DNA from: a bacterium
GTDB taxonomy: Bacteria > Bacteroidota > Bacteroidia > Flavobacteriales_D > Crocinitomicaceae
Direction: 5' to 3'
Assembly: GCA_024742305.1 (NCBI GenBank)
Contig: JANSYQ010000014.1
Location: 25,966 to 89,965 of the forward strand
Length of the DNA: 64,000 nt
Shown here: in pieces, positions 16,679 through 25,561 of the stretch
How the letters are laid out: every line of letters begins with the position of its first letter
Position numbering within the stretch: position 1 is the first letter of the stretch
Program-made: the position numbers and the translations under genes
The notes under the pieces: model-generated
Database searches by the model: none
The model's input: only the letters and a program-made list of their open reading frames with translations
What the model was told of the DNA's origin: nothing

Positions 16679-17512
16679 ATGACATTTTGGGAGCAATTAG
16701 TACAATACTTTACGGACATTGATCCGGTATTGGCTGCCTTGTATGCAACTACGTTTACTTGGCTGTTGACAGCTGCAGGAGCTAGTTTGGTCTTCTTTTT
16801 CAAATCCATGAATCGTGGCGTATTGGATGCCATGCTCGGTTTTACCGGTGGAGTAATGGTAGCGGCCAGTTTTTGGTCGTTGTTAGCACCAGCCATTGAT
16901 ATGTCTGAGCGCATGTATCCTTCCATGAAGTGGATGCCCGCCGCTGTTGGTTTTTTATTCGGAGCCTTATTCATTTTCGGACTGGATAAAGTGATGCCGC
17001 ATTTGCATATCAACTTTAAAGAGCACGAGAAGGAGGGCATGAAAACACAATGGCATAGAACTACCTTGTTGGTTCTTGCGATAACACTTCACAACATTCC
17101 TGAGGGACTAGCGGTAGGGGTTCTTTTTGGTGGTGCTGCGTCAGGAATAGAAGGCGCAACAATTGCTGGTGCCGTAACTCTTGCCATAGGAATTGGAATT
17201 CAAAATTTCCCCGAAGGATTTGCCGTGGCCATGCCGCTGCGTCGTCAGGGAGTTAGTAGAAGAAAAAGTTTTTGGTACGGTCAACTCTCCGCTATCGTAG
17301 AACCAGTTTTTGGTGTGTTGGGAGCGGTTGCCGTCGTATACATGGAACCTATTCTTCCTTTTGCCCTAGCTTTTGCAGCGGGAGCAATGATTTATGTTGT
17401 AGTAGAGGAGGTAATTCCTGAAACACAACGCGACAAATATACAGATGTAGCGGTGCTAGGCTTCATTGGCGGATTCTTGGTCATGATGATCCTAGATGTT
17501 GGACTGGGATAG
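16679..17512 (+). CDS. ZIP family divalent metal transporter
   Basis: A protein of 277 residues of the inner membrane with about eight predicted transmembrane helices. The metal-site signatures of ZIP proteins are both present: HNIPEG at 138-143 (helix IV) and QNFPEG at 175-180 (helix V), followed by QLSAIVEPVFG. A short His-containing cytoplasmic loop (VMPHLHINFKEHEKEG, about 105-120) lies between helices III and IV. The ZupT-like subgroup imports zinc, iron or manganese down the gradient; the substrate here is not decided by sequence. The start at 16679 gives a natural N-terminus (MTFWEQLVQYF). Confidence 0.93.
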   Translation: MTFWEQLVQYFTDIDPVLAALYATTFTWLLTAAGASLVFFFKSMNRGVLDAMLGFTGGVMVAASFWSLLAPAIDMSERMYPSMKWMPAAVGFLFGALFIFGLDKVMPHLHINFKEHEKEGMKTQWHRTTLLVLAITLHNIPEGLAVGVLFGGAASGIEGATIAGAVTLAIGIGIQNFPEGFAVAMPLRRQGVSRRKSFWYGQLSAIVEPVFGVLGAVAVVYMEPILPFALAFAAGAMIYVVVEEVIPETQRDKYTDVAVLGFIGGFLVMMILDVGLG

Positions 17513-17568
17513 CACTACGTAGAAACCACAAAAATTGCCTTTTTAACAATATTTTAATACTAATTCGC

Positions 17569-17598
17569 TTGTCGTTTCGTTATTGTATTATACATTTG
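17569..17598 (+). promoter_or_regulatory. Strong Bacteroidota promoter upstream of the DUF5723 gene
   Basis: TTG at 17569-17571 and TACATTTG at 17591-17598 are separated by 19 bases, a full match to the Bacteroidota TTG-N(17-23)-TAnnTTTG promoter. Transcription would begin near 17603, giving a leader of about 150 bases before the ATG at 17753. Confidence 0.75.
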
Positions 17599-17667
17599 TT
17601 TCAACAAAGACGGATAAAGTTCTATTTATCGTTTTTGGGGTTTTATAGTTTTAGCATGGTTTAGCAG

Positions 17668-17706
17668 AAAGAGGAAGAAGTTTCAAATAAACTTGTTCCT
17701 CTTTTT
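17668..17706 (+). terminator. Terminator-like hairpin in the leader of the DUF5723 gene
   Basis: AAAGAGGAA-g-AAGTTT (17668-17683) pairs with AAACTT-g-TTCCTCTTT (17689-17704): 15 pairs with one G/G mismatch and loop CAAAT, followed by T-rich TTGTTTTTGG. It sits about 65 bases after the predicted transcription start and 46 bases before the coding sequence. It may act as an attenuator of the downstream gene or end a short RNA of about 100 bases. Confidence 0.65.
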
Positions 17707-17752
17707 GTTTTTGGACTTTTCTCGTACATTAGGGGATAATTTAAACCGAAAC

Positions 17753-19243
17753 ATGAGATCATCACTACTTACCCTCGTACTTATCTTTTCAGGATTCTTT
17801 TCGTTTTCACAAACACAAGGTATCTCATATACCGCTGTGGGACGTGGAGTTGCCACTTCGTTTGTAACAGATTATCATTCATTAGGAATTAACTCATCCG
17901 CATTAGGTTGGGGAAATGAATACGGCAAGCGAACTACCATGGGAACCACCGAATTCAACCTAGGTTTTTATTCCGATTCTTTGGATGCAGACAAATTGAA
18001 GTCGTTATACCAAGCAATTCGAAACGAAATTCGAGACAAGGACGAAGAGCCAGCTGATTGGCAAACTCAACAGCAAAATGCGCGCGATTACCTAGAGTCG
18101 GGAATTGCTATTGATGCAAGCTACAACTGGATGGGGATGTCCTACTACAATGAGAAACTGGGAGGAATTGCCTTTAATATTGGTGAGCATTACAACTGGT
18201 ACTCGAGGTTGAGTGAAGAAACAAGTGATATTATCTTCGAGGGAAAATTGTCCGATTATTTCGATCAACTAACCATTGTTATAGGAGGAGATACGTCGGT
18301 TATTGCCAACGATCCCAACCTTAGTGAAGATACGCTAGCCGCGGTAATTGAAGGAACAATTTCCGTTCCGCTAGAGCTGAGTGAAATCACTAGAGGCTCA
18401 AGAATTAAATTCACTTGGAACCGTCATTACAATATTGGTTACGGACGTAAGCTATTTGGCGACGATTCTACTTTTGCTATCTATGGAGGAATTGGCGGTC
18501 GTTTCATTCAGTCCATGGCGATGATGGATCTTCAATCTGATGAAAACGGTATCCGTGCATACTCGTCTATTTCCCCGAGCTATGACATTGACTACGGATC
18601 AATAGCCGCGTTGAACCCATCGAACTTTACAGCCTCCGGGGCCATTCCTAAACCCGTAGGAACTGGATATGGAGTGGACCTATCTGCTAGTGCGCGCATT
18701 GGAGGGTTTATAACTTTGAGTGCCGCAGTGAACAACATTGGGTCGGTAACGTATACACGCAACGTTTACAGTGTAAATGATACCTTGGTTGGCTCGTTAA
18801 GCCTCGCCGGGTTGAATGACGCTAACATTACAAACTCTGTGGAGCAATTGCTACAAGACGGCGGTATTCTTTCTTTGGAAGGAGAGGAAAAATACAAAGT
18901 AACGAATGCCGCGAACTTCCGATTGGGTGGAGACATTAACCTGTGGAAAAAAGTTCGCGTAGGAATTGACGTTGTAGCGCCATTCGATCGCGATAATCCG
19001 GGAAGTTTAGCCAATGCCGTGTATTCCGTTGGAGGTGAATTTCGACCAATGAAATGGTTGTCTTTGTCCGCTGGATACTTCGGTGGTGGAATTTATGCGC
19101 ACAACATCCCTGTTGGAATCAACTTCATTTTGGGTGGTGGAACGTATGAGTTCGGAATCTCTTCAAGAGATGCTCTGACTTTCTTTACGGAAGGCTCAAA
19201 CAGTATTTCTACTGCATTCGGATTTGCCCGCGTACGTTTCTAG
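17753..19243 (+). CDS. DUF5723-like outer-membrane beta-barrel protein
   Basis: A protein of 496 residues from the ATG at 17753 (MRSSLLTLVLIFSGFFSFSQ signal peptide). An in-frame ATG at 17693 lies within the leader hairpin and gives no sensible N-terminus. The mature start QGISYTAVGRGVATSFVTDY-HSLGINSSALGW resembles the DUF5723 family, in which a GLNPAxLGW-like segment opens a porin-like barrel. The C-terminus alternates aromatic and polar residues (YEFGISSRDALTF...TAFGFARVRF) and ends in Phe, typical of outer-membrane barrels. Likely located in the outer membrane with unknown cargo. It stands alone and its stop overlaps the convergent Nudix gene by four bases. Confidence 0.78.
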   Translation: MRSSLLTLVLIFSGFFSFSQTQGISYTAVGRGVATSFVTDYHSLGINSSALGWGNEYGKRTTMGTTEFNLGFYSDSLDADKLKSLYQAIRNEIRDKDEEPADWQTQQQNARDYLESGIAIDASYNWMGMSYYNEKLGGIAFNIGEHYNWYSRLSEETSDIIFEGKLSDYFDQLTIVIGGDTSVIANDPNLSEDTLAAVIEGTISVPLELSEITRGSRIKFTWNRHYNIGYGRKLFGDDSTFAIYGGIGGRFIQSMAMMDLQSDENGIRAYSSISPSYDIDYGSIAALNPSNFTASGAIPKPVGTGYGVDLSASARIGGFITLSAAVNNIGSVTYTRNVYSVNDTLVGSLSLAGLNDANITNSVEQLLQDGGILSLEGEEKYKVTNAANFRLGGDINLWKKVRVGIDVVAPFDRDNPGSLANAVYSVGGEFRPMKWLSLSAGYFGGGIYAHNIPVGINFILGGGTYEFGISSRDALTFFTEGSNSISTAFGFARVRF

Positions 19244-19875
19244 AGTTGCTTTAGAATAGTTCTGAATTCGGAGAGAATCATCCCGGTGGCACCCCAAACA
19301 ATTTTGTCATCAATGGCAAAATAAGGAACGTTTTTTTGCTTGAACCCATTGGTGAACTGTATGTCTGTGTATTGAATGCTGTCGGCTTCCAAAAGGCGCG
19401 AAACTTTGAATGGAATAATTTCGTCCACTTCGCGGTCGTCAGGAATCAATTCAGGCAAGGCATCTACAGAAAACAAGTGGGGGGAAACGATGAATTTGCT
19501 CACGGGGATGTAAACATCGGTTAGCTTACCAACGAGCGATAATTCTTCCATGGGAATAGCAACCTCCTCCATACACTCGCGGCGGGCAGTAAATTCAATA
19601 TTTGGATCTTCTGGATCTCTTTTTCCGCCGGGGAAAGAAATCTGACTGCTGTGCACTCCTTTGTAAAACGGACGCTGGATCAAAAGACTCATGAGCTCGT
19701 TTTGCTCCTCATAAAGAACAATAGCTACAGCCGATTGACGGAAATCTTGCGCATTCAATCGTACTTGACTGGAATAAGGACGATTCACGGGCATCAACTC
19801 AGAATGCGATTGCTCCCCAGGTAGCCCGTTTATCGTAATATCTTGTAAAGCTGAAATTCTCTCTGAGAACGTCAT
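19240..19875 (-). CDS. Nudix hydrolase, CoA pyrophosphatase type
   Basis: A protein of 211 residues. The Nudix box runs from FPGGKRDPEDP to TARRECMEEVAIP (about 81-108), with Arg99, Glu100, Glu103 and Glu104 as the metal-binding REUxEE core. Asp replaces the first Glu (as is usual in CoA-type enzymes) and Ala replaces the last Gly. The upstream segment RQSAVAIVLYEE and HSSQISFPGG match NudL/PCD1-type CoA diphosphatases, which hydrolyse CoA and its derivatives to 3',5'-ADP and phosphopantetheine. The stop of the upstream lipoprotein gene touches its start (19875). Confidence 0.88.
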   Translation of the reverse strand: MTFSERISALQDITINGLPGEQSHSELMPVNRPYSSQVRLNAQDFRQSAVAIVLYEEQNELMSLLIQRPFYKGVHSSQISFPGGKRDPEDPNIEFTARRECMEEVAIPMEELSLVGKLTDVYIPVSKFIVSPHLFSVDALPELIPDDREVDEIIPFKVSRLLEADSIQYTDIQFTNGFKQKNVPYFAIDDKIVWGATGMILSEFRTILKQL

Positions 19876-20492
19876 TATAAAGAAATAGATGAAATGATTT
19901 CGATAAAATCGTCGTACAAGTAGCCCATATTTTCTGCCTTGCCAATTAACTGTACGACGTAAATGTCACCACTGACATCCAACGACGCCATAAAGTAGGT
20001 ATTGGACGGAAGTCCACGATAATTTTCTCCTGAAATTGTTTGAATAACCCCGGGAAAGCCCACCGATTCAGGAACTGGCTTTTTAATGCTTATGGTAGCT
20101 TCTTCCAAAGATGCATTACGTTTTATGGCATAACTGTCGTGCACGGCATCCAAAAGAGAAATTTCCTCATTGTCAAATTGATAACGAATTCCCTCTGCTT
20201 CAACTTCAGGAAAACGTTCAATGCTGAAATACAAATTCAGTTCATCAATAGATCGAATTTGGTATTCATCGGCAAGCACAAACGCATCGAAATAAGAACT
20301 TAAGAAAAGCTCTGAAATATCATAGCGAACGCCGCCAAAAGTAAAACGCTGTGGATCGGGAAGATCCATATTGTTCTCCTGAATGCGCTCCAAGTTGGTT
20401 TTGTAAATCGCTACCGGTTCTTCTTCATCGCCGGGGCATCCCGTTAGGGTCAGCGAAGCGAAAATAAGCGAAGAAATGATCTTAAATTTCAC
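19875..20492 (-). CDS. Lipoprotein of unknown function, probably surface exposed
   Basis: Taken from a GTG at 20492 (VKFKIISSLIFASLTLTGC), which puts a proper lipobox at Cys19 right behind a signal peptide; 205 residues. A longer frame from ATG 20624 would place 44 basic residues before the signal and run through the promoter of the opposite gene, so it is rejected. After Cys comes PGDEEEP; an acidic cluster just after the lipidated Cys is like the lipoprotein export signal described in Capnocytophaga, so surface location is inferred. The body has no family I recognise. It ends FIEIISSISL. It overlaps the Nudix gene by one base and is probably co-transcribed with it. Confidence 0.72.
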   Translation of the reverse strand: MKFKIISSLIFASLTLTGCPGDEEEPVAIYKTNLERIQENNMDLPDPQRFTFGGVRYDISELFLSSYFDAFVLADEYQIRSIDELNLYFSIERFPEVEAEGIRYQFDNEEISLLDAVHDSYAIKRNASLEEATISIKKPVPESVGFPGVIQTISGENYRGLPSNTYFMASLDVSGDIYVVQLIGKAENMGYLYDDFIEIISSISL

Positions 20493-20555
20493 AGAACGAA
20501 TATACAATTTAATTCGCTTCGGAAGAAGCAGCACAGGATTCAATCGGCACCGTTT

Positions 20556-20589
20556 TTGTTTCATACGAAACTGAAATTCCGTAACTTTA
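20556..20589 (+). promoter_or_regulatory. Promoter placed directly at the thioredoxin start codon
   Basis: TTG at 20556-20558 and TAACTTTA at 20582-20589 (seven of eight TAnnTTTG positions), spacer 23. The box ends four bases before the ATG at 20594, so the mRNA would have no leader. Confidence 0.5.
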
Positions 20590-20593
20590 ACGT

Positions 20594-21166
20594 ATGAAAA
20601 ATGCAGCATCTTTTTTATTCGCACTAGTAATTACAGCAACACCGCCGATTTTCGCACAAGAAGACAACCAAGAAGGAGGAATCCAATGGATGACTTTCGA
20701 AGAGGCGATGGAAGCATCTGAAAACGAACCGAAAAAGTGGTTTATAGATATGTATACAGATTGGTGCGGTTGGTGCAAACGGATGGACGCAACTACCTTT
20801 CAAGACGAATTGATTGTTGAGGCGATTAACGAAAATTACTACGCAGTAAAGTTCGATGCCGAGCGAAAAGATGACATCACAGTAGGAGACAGTACCTACA
20901 GTTTTGTCGCTAACGGTCGACGTGGATATCATCAACTTGCAGCTCAAATGATGAACGGACGACTCAGTTATCCAACATACGTATTCCTAAACGAAGAGCG
21001 ACAAGTTGTAACAAGCGTTCCAGGATATAAAGCAAATACAGACATGTTGCCAATTTTGGAATTCATGGCGCAATACGACCCGGTGACCAACTCTACGGAT
21101 TTCAAAACGTACATGCTATCCTACGAATCGCCGTACGCAACAACGGAGGAGGAAGACGAAGAGTAG
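20594..21166 (+). CDS. Periplasmic thioredoxin-fold protein
   Basis: A protein of 190 residues with signal peptide ending IFA before QEDNQEGG. The thioredoxin_7/DUF255-like active site is DWCGWCKRMDATTF with Cys58 and Cys61. The cis-Pro segment is GRLSYPTYVFLNEE. An insertion after the third strand (RKDDITVGDSTYSFVANGRRG-YHQLA) is common in this subgroup. It likely exchanges disulfides in the periplasm; the partner is unknown. The C-terminus is very acidic (ATTEEEDEE). It is a single gene, divergent from the lipoprotein gene. Confidence 0.87.
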   Translation: MKNAASFLFALVITATPPIFAQEDNQEGGIQWMTFEEAMEASENEPKKWFIDMYTDWCGWCKRMDATTFQDELIVEAINENYYAVKFDAERKDDITVGDSTYSFVANGRRGYHQLAAQMMNGRLSYPTYVFLNEERQVVTSVPGYKANTDMLPILEFMAQYDPVTNSTDFKTYMLSYESPYATTEEEDEE

Positions 21167-21211
21167 TTTCTTCATTCATAGCACATCTCTGCTCACATTC
21201 GGCATTTTAAT

Positions 21212-21229
21212 ATTTCGGCAGGCTCAATA
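21212..21229 (+). repeat. Interspersed spacer repeat, copy A
   Basis: ATTTCGGCAGGCTCAATA matches 17 of 18 bases of the reverse complement of 48810-48827, in another intergenic spacer 27 kb away. It is one of several short repeats in the spacers of this window. Confidence 0.6.
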
Positions 21230-21278
21230 CATCGCATGCTCGAAGACCTCTTTCTTAGTGACCGTATTTCATAATTGA

Positions 21279-21305
21279 TAATTCATAACTCATAATTATG
21301 AATTA
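21279..21305. repeat. Perfect 10-bp inverted repeat just upstream of the trhO promoter box
   Basis: TAATTCATAA (21279-21288) and TTATGAATTA (21296-21305) flank a seven-base loop and end three bases before the TATCTTTG box. The position suits an operator, although AT-rich palindromes also arise by chance. Confidence 0.5.
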
Positions 21306-21307
21306 CC

Positions 21308-21315
21308 TATCTTTG
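21308..21315 (+). promoter_or_regulatory. Bacteroidota -7 box of trhO-lgt
   Basis: TATCTTTG, a full TAnnTTTG match, 28 bases before the trhO ATG. Confidence 0.55.
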
Positions 21316-21343
21316 CACTTTCTTACTTTAAAAACAACATAGC

Positions 21344-22432
21344 ATGCAACTGTGGAACAAACTAAGTAAGGAGGAGCTAGAAGAAAAATTACGTGCCAGT
21401 GGAAACAAGTACGTGACTATCTCCTTCTATCAGTACGCGAAAATTGAAGATCCAAAAGCCTTTCGCGACGAACTTTTCAAACAATGGATGGAACTGGATA
21501 TCGTTGGAAGAACCTACGTGGCTTCCGAAGGTATCAATGCACAAATAGCCGTTCCAGTGGGCAACCTAGAGCGTTTCCGCGAAGAATTATACCAAATCGA
21601 CTTCTTGAACGGGATTCGACTGAATATCGCAGTTGATGAGGCCGAGGCAGAATTTCCCTTTTTAAAATTGAAAATAAAAGTGCGCCACAAAATATTGGCA
21701 GACGGATTGAACGATGAAAGTTTTGATGTTCGAAAGAGAGGAAAACACCTATCTGCGGAAGAGTTCAATCAGTTGACAGATCAAGATGACACTATTCTTA
21801 TTGATTTCCGGAATCATTACGAATCCGAAGTAGGACATTTTGAAGGGGCAATCACTCCTGACGTAGATACGTTCCGTGAATCACTGCCATTCATTGAAGC
21901 GGAATATTTGAAAGGAAACGAAGACAAGAATATCGTTATGTACTGCACCGGCGGAATTCGTTGTGAAAAAGCCTCTGCTTGGTTCAAACATCGTGGTTTC
22001 GATAAAGTGCATCAGCTAGAAGGTGGAATTATCAATTACGCCAATCAATGCAAGGACCAAGGTTTGAAGAATAAGTTCATCGGAAAAAACTTCGTATTCG
22101 ACGAGCGTCGAGGTGAACGCATTTCTGATGATATCATCGCCGTTTGTCATCAATGTGGCGAACCGGCGGATACACATACGAACTGCGCCAACGATGCGTG
22201 TCACATATTATTTATTCAGTGCGATTCATGCCGCGAGAAAATGGATAATTGTTGTTCGGCTGAGTGTCAAGAAATCACCCATCTGCCAGAAGAAAAGCAG
22301 AAAGAACTGCGCAAGGGCGTGTATAACAGCAATCAGGTGTTCAAAAAAGGTCGATCCGAGAAACTACCCTTTCAAGCGAAGAGTGAAAAACCCTTATCTT
22401 TGGTCGAAATGAATAAAACCACCACTTCGTGA
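21344..22432 (+). CDS. trhO: tRNA uridine(34) hydroxylase, rhodanese type
   Basis: A protein of 362 residues (YceA/TrhO family) that forms 5-hydroxyuridine at position 34 of some tRNAs in an oxygen-dependent reaction. An acylphosphatase-like N-terminal domain (TISFYQYAKIEDP...GRTYVASEGINAQIAV) is followed by a rhodanese domain with active-site loop CTGGIRC (Cys201 to Cys207). Then comes a Cys-rich C-terminal segment (C268, C271, C281, C286, C293, C296, C303, C304, C308) that probably binds zinc. The extended Cys-rich tail is usual for this family. Its stop overlaps the GTG start of lgt. Confidence 0.95.
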   Translation: MQLWNKLSKEELEEKLRASGNKYVTISFYQYAKIEDPKAFRDELFKQWMELDIVGRTYVASEGINAQIAVPVGNLERFREELYQIDFLNGIRLNIAVDEAEAEFPFLKLKIKVRHKILADGLNDESFDVRKRGKHLSAEEFNQLTDQDDTILIDFRNHYESEVGHFEGAITPDVDTFRESLPFIEAEYLKGNEDKNIVMYCTGGIRCEKASAWFKHRGFDKVHQLEGGIINYANQCKDQGLKNKFIGKNFVFDERRGERISDDIIAVCHQCGEPADTHTNCANDACHILFIQCDSCREKMDNCCSAECQEITHLPEEKQKELRKGVYNSNQVFKKGRSEKLPFQAKSEKPLSLVEMNKTTTS

Positions 22433-23286
22433 TAAACGCCATACACTGGGATGTAGAGCCCACGTTAATAGAGGGTTGGGATACGCCCAATCTTTACGGA
22501 TTACTTTTTGTTTCAGGACTAATTCTCGGCTACTTCGTGATTCGAAGAATGTTCCGAAAAGAAGGTATTCCAGACGAAAAACTCGATTCCTTGGTGCTAT
22601 ATGTTATCGTGGCAACCATTGTCGGTGCGCGACTGGGACATGTAATTTTCTACGGACCTTATTGGGGGCCAGACGGATACTTTTCCCATCCCTACAACAT
22701 TATTAAGATTTGGGAAGGCGGACTCGCCAGTCACGGTGGAGGATTTGCCATCTTATTTGCCTTGTGGCTATACACGAAGCGCGTTTCGAAAAAATCGTAC
22801 TTGTGGATTCTTGATAAAATTGCTGCTCCAGTAGCCGCAGCAGGGATTTTTATTCGTCTTGGAAACCTTGTGAACAGTGAAATCGTCGGAAGAGAAACAG
22901 ATCTCCCATGGGGATTCAAGTTCATTTACCATGATGGTTCATTGATCAACATGATGCCGGGACAAGGTCAAATTTTTTGGGACAATGTAATGGTACGTCA
23001 TCCCTCTCAATTGTATGAGTCGCTTGCTTACTTATCAATTTTCCTTTTCCTTCTATTCCTATATTGGAAGCGAGAAGCATGGAAACGAGAAGGTGTCGTA
23101 TTTGGCTGGTTCATGATTTTGGTTTTCGGTGCGAGATTCTTGATTGAGTTCACCAAAGAGCCGCAAGTTACGGAGCGAGGAGAGTGGTTATTGAATACAG
23201 GACAGTTACTCAGTATTCCGTTTGTACTAACTGGAGTATATCTACTTTGGCGAGCACGAAAGAAAGCTGCTGCAACCGCTGAATAA
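22429..23286 (+). CDS. lgt: Prolipoprotein diacylglyceryl transferase
   Basis: A protein of 285 residues starting with GTG at 22429, overlapping the trhO stop by four bases. An inner-membrane enzyme that moves diacylglycerol from phosphatidylglycerol to the lipobox Cys of prolipoproteins. Conserved blocks: GARLGHVIFYGP (66-77), the GGLASHGG loop (97-104), GIFIRLGNLVNSEIVG (139-154) with Arg143 and Asn146, and RHPSQLYES (190-198). About seven transmembrane helices. It would serve the many lipoproteins encoded nearby. Confidence 0.97.
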   Translation: MINAIHWDVEPTLIEGWDTPNLYGLLFVSGLILGYFVIRRMFRKEGIPDEKLDSLVLYVIVATIVGARLGHVIFYGPYWGPDGYFSHPYNIIKIWEGGLASHGGGFAILFALWLYTKRVSKKSYLWILDKIAAPVAAAGIFIRLGNLVNSEIVGRETDLPWGFKFIYHDGSLINMMPGQGQIFWDNVMVRHPSQLYESLAYLSIFLFLLFLYWKREAWKREGVVFGWFMILVFGARFLIEFTKEPQVTERGEWLLNTGQLLSIPFVLTGVYLLWRARKKAAATAE

Positions 23287-23368
23287 ACTTTTCTTACCGA
23301 ATTCCCGATTTCTCAACACTTCAATCGCATATTTTACTATTTTTAGTAGATAACTAAATGCGCGGAAA

Positions 23369-23941
23369 ATGACCTGGTTTACAGAACTCGATTTCTTTGA
23401 GAAAACATATTGGATAATTGCCGTTCTCGGATCATTCACGCTTGTGATACTCTTGGTGTTAACATTTTTGGGTGGCGAAGTAGACGGTGATGTCGACATG
23501 GATGGCGATGGCGATATTGATGGCGGAGCTGGATTCCAGTTTTTCACCTTCAAAAATCTCGTTGGTTTCTTAACCATTTTTGGTTGGACGGGAATTGGCT
23601 GTATTCGTTCCGACTTTGGCATGATGGCCACCATTGGAATTTCCGTTTTCTGCGGATTAATCATGATGACCTTAATGGCGACACTTTTCTACCTCCTCGC
23701 AGGAATGGTGGAAGAAGGAACCATGAGAATGAGTAACGCAGTAGGACGCACCGGAGAAGTGTACCTACCCATTAAAGGAAATAACGGTGGATTCGGAAAG
23801 GTGCAGATCAATATTCAAGGGTCATTGCACGAAATTCAAGCATTCACAAACGACGATAAAGATTTACCGCAAGGAACGATAGTTCGTGTGGAGAAAGTGG
23901 TGGATGACACCATTCTATTAGTAACAAGTAACATATCATAA
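23369..23941 (+). CDS. NfeD-like membrane protein with acidic D-x-D loop
   Basis: A protein of 190 residues. One N-terminal helix (IAVLGSFTLVILLVLTFLGG), an acidic loop DGDVDMDGDGDIDGG (about 39-53), two or three further helices (VGFLTIFGWTGIG; TIGISVFCGLIMMTLMATLF), then a C-terminal OB-fold-like domain (GRTGEVYLPIKGNNGGFGKV...IQAFTNDDKDLPQGTIVRV). This is the layout of NfeD/YqiJ-type partners of flotillins, and a flotillin gene follows after 15 bases. The acidic loop lies between helices and could bind calcium. Function is inferred from the pairing: organising or regulating membrane domains with the flotillin. Confidence 0.85.
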   Translation: MTWFTELDFFEKTYWIIAVLGSFTLVILLVLTFLGGEVDGDVDMDGDGDIDGGAGFQFFTFKNLVGFLTIFGWTGIGCIRSDFGMMATIGISVFCGLIMMTLMATLFYLLAGMVEEGTMRMSNAVGRTGEVYLPIKGNNGGFGKVQINIQGSLHEIQAFTNDDKDLPQGTIVRVEKVVDDTILLVTSNIS

Positions 23942-23956
23942 CCAAATCACTGAAAC

Positions 23957-25561
23957 ATGGGAGAAGAAGGTGGAATTTCGTTTTTTCTAGTCGGCATAGT
24001 AGCCGCTGTCCTTTTTGTAATTATTATCCTCGTTGGAGTTTTTCGACGCTACAAACGCTGTCCATCCGATCAAATCTTGGTGGTGTACGGACGTGTAGGA
24101 AAAGGCGCTGATGGAAATAGAACCGCCAAGTGTATCCATGGTGGTGCGGCATTCATTTGGCCAGTTTTTCAAGATTATGACTTTTTGGATCTCAAACCGA
24201 TTTCCATTGAAGTAAAACTGACCAATGCGCTTTCAAAACAAAACATTCGTGTTGATGTACCATCTAGTTTTACCGTGGGTATTACTACCGAACCTGGTGG
24301 AATGTCCAATGCAGCGGAACGCCTACTTGGATTGACAAAGCAACAAATTCACGACTTAGCTAAAGATATCATTTTCGGACAACTACGACTCGTTGTGGCA
24401 ACCATGGATATTGAGGAGATCAACTCGAACCGTGATAAGTTTTTGGCCAACGTTTCCTCAAATGTTGAGGCTGAAATGAAGAAAATCGGATTGAAGTTGA
24501 TCAACGTGAACGTAACGGATATCAAAGATGAATCCGGATATATCGAAGCGCTTGGTAAAGAAGCAGCGGCGAAAGCGATCAACGATGCTCGTCAAAGTGT
24601 TGCTGAGAAGAATCGTGACGGTTCGATTGGTGAAGCGAATGCAAGTCAAGATGAGCGTACACAAGTGGCGGCCTTGCATGCACAAGCAAAAATTGGTGAG
24701 GCAAACGCGTCTCGTGATGAGCGAATCAAAACAGCAGACGCAAATGCCTCAGCGCAGGCAGGGGAAGCTGAAGCAGATAAGATGAAGCGTATTAAAATTG
24801 CCGACGCGAATGCCATTGCAGTGGAAGGAGAGAACGAATCTCGTATTACCATTGCCAATTCAGAGGCAAAAAGACGCGAAGCCGAGGCGGAAGCGAATCG
24901 AGTTGCTATCGCTGCTGAAAAGGTGAAGCAAGCGAAGGCGTTGGAGGAATCGTATACAGCGGAAAAAGAGGCTGAACAAATTCGAGCTCAAAGAGATGAG
25001 GCAACGCAGCAAGCCAATATCATTATCCCTGCTGAAATTGCAAAGAAAAGAGCAGAGATTGATGCAGAAGCAGAGGCTGAAATGTTACGCCGAAGAGCGA
25101 AAGGGGAGGCAGATGCCATCTTCGCTAAAATGGATGCAGAAGCGCGCGGTATTTATGAAGTATTGAGCAAACAAGCCGATGGTTTCCGCCAATTGGTTTC
25201 GGCTGCAGGAAACTCAGAAGATGCGGTGAAAATTATGATCGCGGACAAATTACCTGACTTAGTGAAATTACAAGCGGAAGCAATTAAGAATATTAAAATT
25301 GACAAGGTTACCGTTTGGGATTCAGGCAAAGGAGCTTCAGGAAAATCTTCTACGGCTGATTTCATTTCTGGACTTTACGGATCTGTACCACCTCTACAGG
25401 AAATGTTTAACATGGCTGGTTTGAATTTACCGGAATACCTAAAAGGTAAAGACTTTACCGGACACGGAACCGTGCTTCGACATACAACAGATAGCGTCGA
25501 AGATGCGGAAGAAGTAGATGGAGAAGGTGAAGCACCATCAAAAGAAGATAATCAAGAGTAA
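23957..25561 (+). CDS. Flotillin-like protein
   Basis: A protein of 534 residues (YqiK/FloT class). An N-terminal membrane anchor (FFLVGIVAAVLFVIIILVGV) is followed by an SPFH/PHB domain (about 35-220: ILVVYGRVGKG, CIHGGAAFIWPVFQDYDFLDL, GLTKQQIHDLAKDIIFGQLR), then a long Ala/Glu-rich coiled-coil (about 220-420) with repeated IGEANASRDER- and AEAEANR-type segments, and a C-terminal tail ending in an acidic stretch. Flotillins oligomerise into membrane scaffolds and influence fluidity and protein clustering. It is paired with the NfeD-like gene upstream, and its stop overlaps the start of the next lipoprotein gene by one base. Confidence 0.93.
   Translation: MGEEGGISFFLVGIVAAVLFVIIILVGVFRRYKRCPSDQILVVYGRVGKGADGNRTAKCIHGGAAFIWPVFQDYDFLDLKPISIEVKLTNALSKQNIRVDVPSSFTVGITTEPGGMSNAAERLLGLTKQQIHDLAKDIIFGQLRLVVATMDIEEINSNRDKFLANVSSNVEAEMKKIGLKLINVNVTDIKDESGYIEALGKEAAAKAINDARQSVAEKNRDGSIGEANASQDERTQVAALHAQAKIGEANASRDERIKTADANASAQAGEAEADKMKRIKIADANAIAVEGENESRITIANSEAKRREAEAEANRVAIAAEKVKQAKALEESYTAEKEAEQIRAQRDEATQQANIIIPAEIAKKRAEIDAEAEAEMLRRRAKGEADAIFAKMDAEARGIYEVLSKQADGFRQLVSAAGNSEDAVKIMIADKLPDLVKLQAEAIKNIKIDKVTVWDSGKGASGKSSTADFISGLYGSVPPLQEMFNMAGLNLPEYLKGKDFTGHGTVLRHTTDSVEDAEEVDGEGEAPSKEDNQE

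Noticed and set aside
22429..22432. Frameshift or fusion between trhO and lgt
   Set aside because: The overlap is a normal GTGA stop-start junction; both proteins are full length with proper termini.
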